A DNA stretch of 10,618 nucleotides, from assembly GCA_023263465.1 (NCBI GenBank), contig JALQWV010000068.1, forward strand, positions 1-10,618, in the 5' to 3' direction. Positions 6,074-10,618 of the stretch are shown piece by piece. This DNA comes from Ilumatobacteraceae bacterium (lineage in GTDB: Bacteria > Actinomycetota > Acidimicrobiia > Acidimicrobiales > Ilumatobacteraceae). The first letter of the stretch is position 1. Each line of letters begins with the position of its first letter. The notes under the pieces were generated by a model. That model saw nothing but the letters and a program-made list of their open reading frames with translations. It was not told where the DNA came from and made no database searches. A program made the translations under genes and the position numbers.

Positions 6074-6312
6074 TGATCACCACCAGAGACAGGAGGAAGA
6101 ATTGCCACCTCATCATTGTCGTTGACCGGTGAGTCCGAATCGGCGACCTCTCCATTTACCCAAATCCGACAAGTACCAAGTACGCGTTCAAAATCGGCTC
6201 CAAACCGAACCACTGCCTCAGAAATGACCTCGGAAACTGTATTTCCGGGCACGACATCTCGTGAGCAACCAGCCGCTTCGCGAGCGGATGCGAACATTCG
6301 CAGTTGTGCCAC
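6070..6312 (-). CDS. MoaD/ThiS-family ubiquitin-like sulfur carrier protein with two residues after the diglycine
   Basis: An 80-residue beta-grasp protein: QLRMFASAREAAG at the N-terminus, WVNGEVADSDSPVNDNDEVA, and the tail ILPPVSGGDQ. MoaD and ThiS carry sulfur as a thiocarboxylate on a C-terminal Gly-Gly, in molybdopterin and thiazole synthesis respectively. Here Asp-Gln follows the glycines, so the carrier would need trimming to be activated, as is known for some carriers with JAMM-type peptidases; alternatively it has another role. No MoaE, MoeB or ThiF gene is nearby, so the pathway is open. The start is GTG 6312, without a Shine-Dalgarno, with TACGAT six bases upstream. It heads an operon with the RsiG-like and XRE genes. 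Confidence 0.82.
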   Translation of the reverse strand: MAQLRMFASAREAAGCSRDVVPGNTVSEVISEAVVRFGADFERVLGTCRIWVNGEVADSDSPVNDNDEVAILPPVSGGDQ

Positions 6313-6318
6313 AAACTC

Positions 6319-6324
6319 ATCGTA
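6319..6324 (-). promoter_or_regulatory. Probable -10 element of the sulfur carrier-rsiG-XRE operon
   Basis: TACGAT, then six bases (GAGTTT), then GTG 6312, predicting a leaderless transcript. No clear -35. It lies in the 36-base gap shared with the divergent phosphatase gene. Confidence 0.38.
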
Positions 6325-6334
6325 CCTTTGCCAC

Positions 6335-6340
6335 TACCCT
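6335..6340 (+). promoter_or_regulatory. Possible -10 element of the phosphatase-MFS operon
   Basis: TACCCT, then eight bases, then the GTG at 6349. No -35 or Shine-Dalgarno. It would back onto the divergent promoter at 6319-6324. Confidence 0.25.
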
Positions 6341-6348
6341 GCCTTGGC

Positions 6349-6954
6349 GTGTCTACTAACGGCGTCATTGCAAGTCTGCTTGTGGTACGACATGGACAGT
6401 CGTTGTGGAACATTGAAGAACGGTGGCAAGGTCGAGCGGACATTGAACTCAGTGACCTTGGTGTCGCGCAAGCACAGCAAGCCGCACAGCGTTTAGGAAC
6501 ATTTGATTACATCGCTTCGAGCACTCTGCTTCGTGCACTACAAACTGCACACATCATTTCTGAAGCGCATGGAGTTGGTCCTGTCGAAACTGACGAGCGA
6601 CTTCAGGAAACCCACGTTGGCCCGTGGGAGGGTTTGACCCGCGCGCAAATTGAAGAACAGTGGCCCGGGTTTTTAGCATCGCGAACCAAACCGGAAGGGT
6701 TTGAATCTGACGAAGCAATTGTTGAGCGGCTCACCAATGCATTCATTGATATCAGTCAGCGTTGCACAGGCGGCACTGCGCTCGTCGTTAGCCATAGTGG
6801 GGTCATTCGCACACTCCGTCATGTACTTGGTGCAAGCAATCCACGTTTGCCAAACCTTGGCGGAAGTTGGTTCCATGTGCATCGCAACAATCGAATTAGC
6901 GTTGGGGATCTCGTCACACTCGTGGACGACAACCTCACTACTGAATCGTTGTAA
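6349..6954 (+). CDS. Histidine phosphatase family protein (phosphoglycerate mutase-like)
   Basis: A branch-1 histidine phosphatase of about 201 residues. LVVRHGQSLWN carries the nucleophile H15, flanked by R14. SSTLLRALQTA supplies R62, RLQETHVGPWEG the acid-base E87, and VVSHSGVIRTL the second histidine, H149. Short members with this pattern include cofactor-dependent mutases, CobC/PhoE-type phosphatases and glucosyl-3-phosphoglycerate phosphatase, and the sequence alone does not choose. It is shorter than typical glycolytic dPGM (about 250 residues), which favours a phosphatase. GTG 6349 is preferred as the start because the conserved strand begins soon after it. An upstream TTG (6304) would run into the divergent gene. 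The MFS gene follows after two bases. Confidence 0.88.
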   Translation: MSTNGVIASLLVVRHGQSLWNIEERWQGRADIELSDLGVAQAQQAAQRLGTFDYIASSTLLRALQTAHIISEAHGVGPVETDERLQETHVGPWEGLTRAQIEEQWPGFLASRTKPEGFESDEAIVERLTNAFIDISQRCTGGTALVVSHSGVIRTLRHVLGASNPRLPNLGGSWFHVHRNNRISVGDLVTLVDDNLTTESL

Positions 6955-6956
6955 AC

Positions 6957-8135
6957 ATGCTGAATCGATTACTTGATGATTCATTTGATAGTGAAATTCG
7001 CGACAACATCACTACCGTTACTATTTCAAGGCTTGTAGCCAACGCTGCATATCGATTCGCTCCGCTGTTTTTGGCAACCATCTCGCGCGGATTTGATGTT
7101 TCGCTCTCCACGCTTGGATTTGCCATATTTGTCAGCGAACTTTCCGGCTTCGCTTCACCGCTTGCAGGTCGAATTGTTGATCGCCTCACGCACCGTAACA
7201 GCATGGTGCTCGGTCTCATTGGATCTGCAATCGGTTGCACCATCGCAGCAGTTTCGACTTCGCCCTTGATGTTTGCAGTTGGCGTAACCGTACTTGCACT
7301 GACCAAACAAGGTTTTGACCTTGGACTTGGTGCATGGATCGCCGACCATGTTCCCTACAAACAACGTGGAAAAATTGTTGGACTTACCGAAACTGCTTGG
7401 GCACTTGGATTGCTCGTTGGAGTTTCGGTTATGGGTTTGATCACTGCTGCTACTAACTGGCGAATTGGTGTCGCATTTGCTGTCTTGTGTCTTGTGGTTT
7501 CAACCGTTGCAATTTTCAATCGCGTAACCAATGAAGTCCGTGAAGTCCATGAAACTCGCAGTACTACACCACAACGAGTCACCGGAAACTCATGGTTGGT
7601 AGTTGCCACCATGTTTTTCATTATGTGTAGTGCACAGAATTTGTTCGTCACCTTTGGTGCTTGGCTTGAAGATGAATTTCAATTTGATGCTGCACAACTC
7701 GCAGTTGCAGGTTTTTCACTTGGACTCGTCGAGCTTGCTGCATCGGTAAGCAGTTCTCGTCAAACTGACAAATGGGGAAAGGAACGAAGCATTGCCTTCG
7801 GGGCACTACTCGTTATCCCTGGTGGCATCTTTCTCGTCCTCGGATCTCAGAATTTGATCGTTGGACTGCTCGGTGTATTTATTTACTTTCTGGGTTTTGA
7901 ATTCTCGGTGGTAAGCCTGTTGCCGCTTGCTACAAAACTTGTTCCCAACAGTCCAGGGACAGGGCTCGGTTGGGTATTGGGTGCCGGAACGCTTGGACGG
8001 GCAGTGATGGCCATCGTTGCCACCAATTTGTTCGAATCTTTTGGGGTTCGTGGCCCCGCATTAATGGGTGCGTTTTTCGGTCTGCTTGGTGCGATCACGA
8101 TCACGCGGTATCAACGGGCAATGTCAACGACCTAA
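6957..8135 (+). CDS. Major facilitator superfamily transporter
   Basis: A 392-residue hydrophobic protein with about twelve membrane spans in two halves. The halves are separated by a polar loop at about residues 189-214 (NRVTNEVREVHETR and following). Motif A lies after span 2 as GRIVDRLTHR (G71, D75, R76, R80). The second half has GWVLGAGTLGRAVMA near the end. MFS proteins move small solutes by uniport, symport or antiport; no substrate can be named, though a drug or sugar exporter is plausible. The N-terminal 20 residues are polar and contain no signal peptide. The ATG lies two bases after the phosphatase stop, so both are in one operon and may act on a linked metabolite. The stop codon overlaps the 3' end of nadE on the other strand. 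Confidence 0.9.
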   Translation: MLNRLLDDSFDSEIRDNITTVTISRLVANAAYRFAPLFLATISRGFDVSLSTLGFAIFVSELSGFASPLAGRIVDRLTHRNSMVLGLIGSAIGCTIAAVSTSPLMFAVGVTVLALTKQGFDLGLGAWIADHVPYKQRGKIVGLTETAWALGLLVGVSVMGLITAATNWRIGVAFAVLCLVVSTVAIFNRVTNEVREVHETRSTTPQRVTGNSWLVVATMFFIMCSAQNLFVTFGAWLEDEFQFDAAQLAVAGFSLGLVELAASVSSSRQTDKWGKERSIAFGALLVIPGGIFLVLGSQNLIVGLLGVFIYFLGFEFSVVSLLPLATKLVPNSPGTGLGWVLGAGTLGRAVMAIVATNLFESFGVRGPALMGAFFGLLGAITITRYQRAMSTT

Positions 8136-9823
8136 CCGCGATAGGCGTTCGTGATTGGCAAGCGCCTGTCTTTACCGAAGGCCTTTAATGAAACACGAAC
8201 GCCTGGAGGTCCCTGACGGCGTTTGTATTCGTTGACATCGACCAACCGTGAAATTCTTCGAACGAGCGCCTCGTCAAACCCAAGCGCAATGATCTCAACT
8301 GCAGTGCGATCTTGCTCAACATACAGCTCCAAAATGGGATCCAACACTTCATAGGGCGGCAATGATTGGTCATCCCGCTGGTCTGGTCGTAATTCGGCAG
8401 AGGGTGGCTTGGTAATCACTGCTTCGGGAATCACTTCTTTACCCGCGCGCACATTGATAAAGCGACACAGCTCATACACCGTGGTCTTTAACAGGTCTTT
8501 GATGACGGCATAGCCACCAACTGAATCCCCATACAACGTGAAGTAACCAACGGCGAGTTCGCTCTTATTCCCCGTTGTTAACACCATCCAGCCAAATTTG
8601 TTTGAAAGCGCCATCAGCGTGGTGCCACGAACACGACTTTGCAAATTTTCTTCGGTGAGATCCACGGCCTTGCCTGCGAAACTTTCAGCGGTCATATCGA
8701 GATATGCCGCAAAGGCAGGCTCAATTGAAATGGTTTGCAAATCGATTCCGAGATTGTTGGCCAACTTCGCTGCGTCAGTGCGCGAGCCATCGCTTGAATA
8801 ACGCGATGGCATTGAAACTCCATGTACGTGTTGTGAACCAAGTGCTTCAACCGCAATTGCAGCAACAAGCGCAGAGTCAATTCCGCCCGATAACCCAATG
8901 ACCACGTCGGTGAAACCGTTCTTGCGAACGTAATCGCGAGTTCCCAAGACAAGCGCCCCAAAGACTTGTTCCGTGTCTGACGAGTGTGGAGTAATCACTC
9001 CTTCACGACGTGCACCACTTGCACGAGTTGCTTGTGAAATCTCAATCGCTGAAACTTCGTTTGCAACGCGAGATTCAGGAACTGCAAGGTCAATGAATGA
9101 CATGCATTCATCAAACTGCTCGGCGCGCATCAATAAATCGCCACGATGGTCAAACACCATACTTCCACCATCAAACACCAACTCGTCCTGACCACAGACT
9201 TGGTTGACATACACAATGGCGCATGCATTTGTTCGGGCTCGATCACTCACCATGTGTTGACGTTCGTCAAACTTTCCGCGGTGATATGGAGAACCATTGA
9301 TATTGATATTCAGCGTTGCACCGGCTTTTGCTTGTTGCTGAACTGGTCCGTCGGCTTGCCAGATGTCTTCACAAATCGTGATGCCCACGGGCACGCCACA
9401 AATAATGAATAGCGAAAATGATGAACCAGGTGTGAAATAGCGCTCTTCATCAAACACGCTGTAGTTCGGTAGCAACTGTTTGTTATACGTGCTGTGCAAT
9501 ATCCCATTTGATGCAATGGCTGCGGAGTTGAAAAGAGACCCCTGCGTTCCATCGACAAATCCAAACACCGCCACGCAGCCCTGTGTTTCTCTCACAATCT
9601 CACGCATCGCCTGCTGGTTTTCAGCCACGAACCCAGATTTCAGCACGAGGTCTTCTGGCGGATAGCCAGTAATAGAGAGTTCGGGAAAGGCCACAATGTC
9701 GCAGCCTGCCTCATTCGCAGCGGCATACAACTCTCGGATTCGGCGTGAATTGCCCGCAATATCGCCAACTACGGGGTTGAACTGGGCTAATCCCACCCTC
9801 ACGCGTTGAGTCGCTTCCGCCAC
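8132..9823 (-). CDS. nadE: Glutamine-dependent NAD+ synthetase
   Basis: It converts nicotinate adenine dinucleotide to NAD+, using ATP and ammonia released from glutamine. The N-terminal nitrilase-type amidase domain (about residues 8-260) has the triad E48 (FPELSITGYPPED), K115 (NKQLLPNY) and C151 (TICEDIW). The C-terminal synthetase domain has the P-loop GLSGGIDS (310-317), then TTGNKSELAVGYFTLYGD, GGYAVIKDL and KPPSAELRPDQRDDQSLP. At 563 residues it is the shorter two-domain type, not the roughly 680-residue mycobacterial form. The start is GTG 9823, supported by TAGCCT six bases upstream; a start at GTG 9802 would lose seven poorly conserved residues. Its 3' end overlaps that of the MFS gene by four bases. 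It is divergent from glnII, whose product makes its glutamine substrate. Confidence 0.96.
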   Translation of the reverse strand: MAEATQRVRVGLAQFNPVVGDIAGNSRRIRELYAAANEAGCDIVAFPELSITGYPPEDLVLKSGFVAENQQAMREIVRETQGCVAVFGFVDGTQGSLFNSAAIASNGILHSTYNKQLLPNYSVFDEERYFTPGSSFSLFIICGVPVGITICEDIWQADGPVQQQAKAGATLNININGSPYHRGKFDERQHMVSDRARTNACAIVYVNQVCGQDELVFDGGSMVFDHRGDLLMRAEQFDECMSFIDLAVPESRVANEVSAIEISQATRASGARREGVITPHSSDTEQVFGALVLGTRDYVRKNGFTDVVIGLSGGIDSALVAAIAVEALGSQHVHGVSMPSRYSSDGSRTDAAKLANNLGIDLQTISIEPAFAAYLDMTAESFAGKAVDLTEENLQSRVRGTTLMALSNKFGWMVLTTGNKSELAVGYFTLYGDSVGGYAVIKDLLKTTVYELCRFINVRAGKEVIPEAVITKPPSAELRPDQRDDQSLPPYEVLDPILELYVEQDRTAVEIIALGFDEALVRRISRLVDVNEYKRRQGPPGVRVSLKAFGKDRRLPITNAYRG

Positions 9824-9829
9824 AACTTC

Positions 9830-9835
9830 AGGCTA
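9830..9835 (-). promoter_or_regulatory. Probable -10 element of nadE
   Basis: TAGCCT, six bases (GAAGTT), then GTG 9823: the same leaderless spacing as the sulfur carrier gene and proC. No clear -35 at 16-18 bases. Confidence 0.35.
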
Positions 9836-9870
9836 GAGGTCTACATCTTCACAAAGCGTTCACATTTGGG

Positions 9871-9895
9871 CAACGGGGGCGAAATCCCCATGTTG
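9871..9895. repeat. Interrupted inverted repeat in the nadE-glnII intergenic region
   Basis: CAAC and GTTG form an outer arm pair (9871-9874, 9892-9895). GGGG and CCCC form an inner pair (9876-9879, 9886-9889) around CGAAAT. It lies upstream of both genes, so it may be an operator or, if glnII is transcribed from further left, a leader hairpin. Confidence 0.35.
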
Positions 9896-9910
9896 GAGAC
9901 TGACCCTGTA

Positions 9911-9938
9911 CCCGAATTCGGGGTTATGGCCCGAATTC
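9911..9938 (+). promoter_or_regulatory. Direct repeat CCCGAATTC before glnII, candidate operator
   Basis: CCCGAATTC occurs at 9911-9919 and again at 9930-9938, 19 bases apart, close to two helical turns. The first copy is part of the 12-base palindrome CCCGAATTCGGG (9911-9922). The position 20-47 bases before the glnII ATG suits a repressor or activator site. It does not look like the GlnR box I know from Streptomyces. Confidence 0.4.
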
Positions 9939-9944
9939 TCAACC

Positions 9945-9950
9945 GGAAGG
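9945..9950 (+). promoter_or_regulatory. Ribosome binding site of glnII
   Basis: GGAAGG, seven bases before ATG 9958. It distinguishes this start from an out-of-frame ATG at 9953. Confidence 0.7.
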
Positions 9951-9957
9951 AAATGAC

Positions 9958-10618
9958 ATGCCATATCAAGCGGAATACATCTGGATCGACGGCCATAAGC
10001 CAACTCCAATGCTGCGTTCGAAGACCAAGATTCTTGCGAACAGCGTAAAGACTCCTCCAATTTGGGGTTTTGATGGTTCATCAACAGAACAAGCAACTGG
10101 TGACGCATCAGACTGCATGTTGAAGCCAGTGTTTACCTGTCCAGACCCAATTCGTGGTGGCAAAAACATTTTGGTGTTGTGTGAGGTAATGCTTGCTCAG
10201 ACCGAAAAGCCACATCCAACCAATACTCGTGCAGTTTGTGCAGAGGTTTCCAAGAAATATGCAGCGCACGGAATGATCTACGGCATCGAACAGGAATACA
10301 CCATGATGCGCCTTGATGGTCGCCCATACGGTTTCCCCGAGGCTGGTGGCGAACCTGCACCCCAGGGTCCGTACTACTGCGGTGTTGGTGCTGGCCGCGT
10401 CATGGGTCGGCAAATCATCGAAGAACACACATGGGCATGCATTGAAGCTGGTCTCATGATTGAAGGAACGAACGCTGAAGTAATGCCTGGTCAGTGGGAG
10501 TTTCAAATTGGTGCAGCAGATGCACTCACCGTTAGTGACCACATGATGGTTGCTCGTTGGTTGCTTGATCGCATTGCAGAAGATCACGATGTCGTGATTT
10601 CGTATGCAGCGAAACCAC
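9958..10618 (+). CDS. glnII: Glutamine synthetase type II (GSII), 3' end cut by window edge
   Basis: It makes glutamine from glutamate, ammonia and ATP. The first 220 codons are present, and a full enzyme of this type is usually about 340-360 residues. The N-terminal beta-grasp domain has IWGFDGSSTEQATGDASD (about 35-52) and KNILVLCE. The catalytic domain begins with IYGIEQEYT (metal ligands E111 and E113), then APQGPYYCGVG (about 134-144) and EGTNAEVMPGQWEFQIG (169-185), all diagnostic of the eukaryotic-type GSII. This is also found in actinobacteria such as Streptomyces and Frankia, usually beside a GSI elsewhere. It has a good Shine-Dalgarno, unlike most neighbours, and a repeat-containing upstream region. 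The frame runs open to the right edge. Confidence 0.95.
   Translation, partial: MPYQAEYIWIDGHKPTPMLRSKTKILANSVKTPPIWGFDGSSTEQATGDASDCMLKPVFTCPDPIRGGKNILVLCEVMLAQTEKPHPTNTRAVCAEVSKKYAAHGMIYGIEQEYTMMRLDGRPYGFPEAGGEPAPQGPYYCGVGAGRVMGRQIIEEHTWACIEAGLMIEGTNAEVMPGQWEFQIGAADALTVSDHMMVARWLLDRIAEDHDVVISYAAKP

Noticed and set aside
6304..6348. Upstream TTG start of the histidine phosphatase
   Set aside because: It would overlap the start of the divergent sulfur carrier gene and add a Pro-rich stretch not expected before the RHG strand.
10108..10587. Minus-strand open frame of 159 codons
   Set aside because: It is the reverse shadow of glnII, whose frame carries all GSII motifs.
1..10618. tRNA, rRNA, CRISPR array or insertion sequence
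   Set aside because: No cloverleaf with a T-loop GTTCRA motif in place, no regular spaced repeats, and no transposase-like protein or terminal repeats were seen on either strand.

Overview
The window looks like chromosomal DNA from an actinobacterium, and nothing in it looks mobile. The evidence is a mycothiol-type glycosyltransferase (MshA-like) followed by the actinobacterial YbjN-like protein, an RsiG-type c-di-GMP anti-sigma factor, an Rv0474-like XRE regulator and a short GSII-type glutamine synthetase. Base composition is near balanced by eye, lower than in most soil actinobacteria. Together with probable leaderless genes, this would suit a lower-GC aquatic lineage such as an Acidimicrobiia relative. 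That placement is inference.

Left part, all on the minus strand and read from right to left: a MoaD/ThiS-like sulfur carrier (6312-6070), an RsiG-like anti-sigma factor (6073-5588), an XRE regulator (5585-5235), MshA-like glycosyltransferase (5180-3969), YbjN-like protein (3978-3508), ProC (3421-2630), a structured leader with a terminator-like hairpin (about 2612-2504), a SAM hydroxide adenosyltransferase (2491-1616), an unannotated 25-residue membrane micropeptide (1588-1511) and an acyl-CoA synthetase (1482 to beyond the left edge). The order XRE, mshA, ybjN, proC echoes the mycobacterial chromosome.

Right part: a histidine phosphatase and an MFS transporter form a plus-strand pair (6349-8135), divergent from the sulfur carrier. 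NadE (9823-8132, minus) meets the transporter tail to tail with a 4-base overlap. NadE is divergent from glnII (9958 to beyond the right edge, plus) across a 134-base regulatory region with repeats.

The most interesting object is the roughly 110-nt leader in front of the SAM-degrading enzyme. It folds by hand into a compact three-way junction with a GAAA tetraloop. The 3' strand of its closing helix is shared with a 12-bp hairpin followed by a T6 run, 13 bases before the start codon. This is the layout of a riboswitch or attenuator, and I do not recognise it as a known class. A second theme is that several genes without a Shine-Dalgarno carry TANNNT exactly six bases before the start codon, which points to leaderless transcripts.
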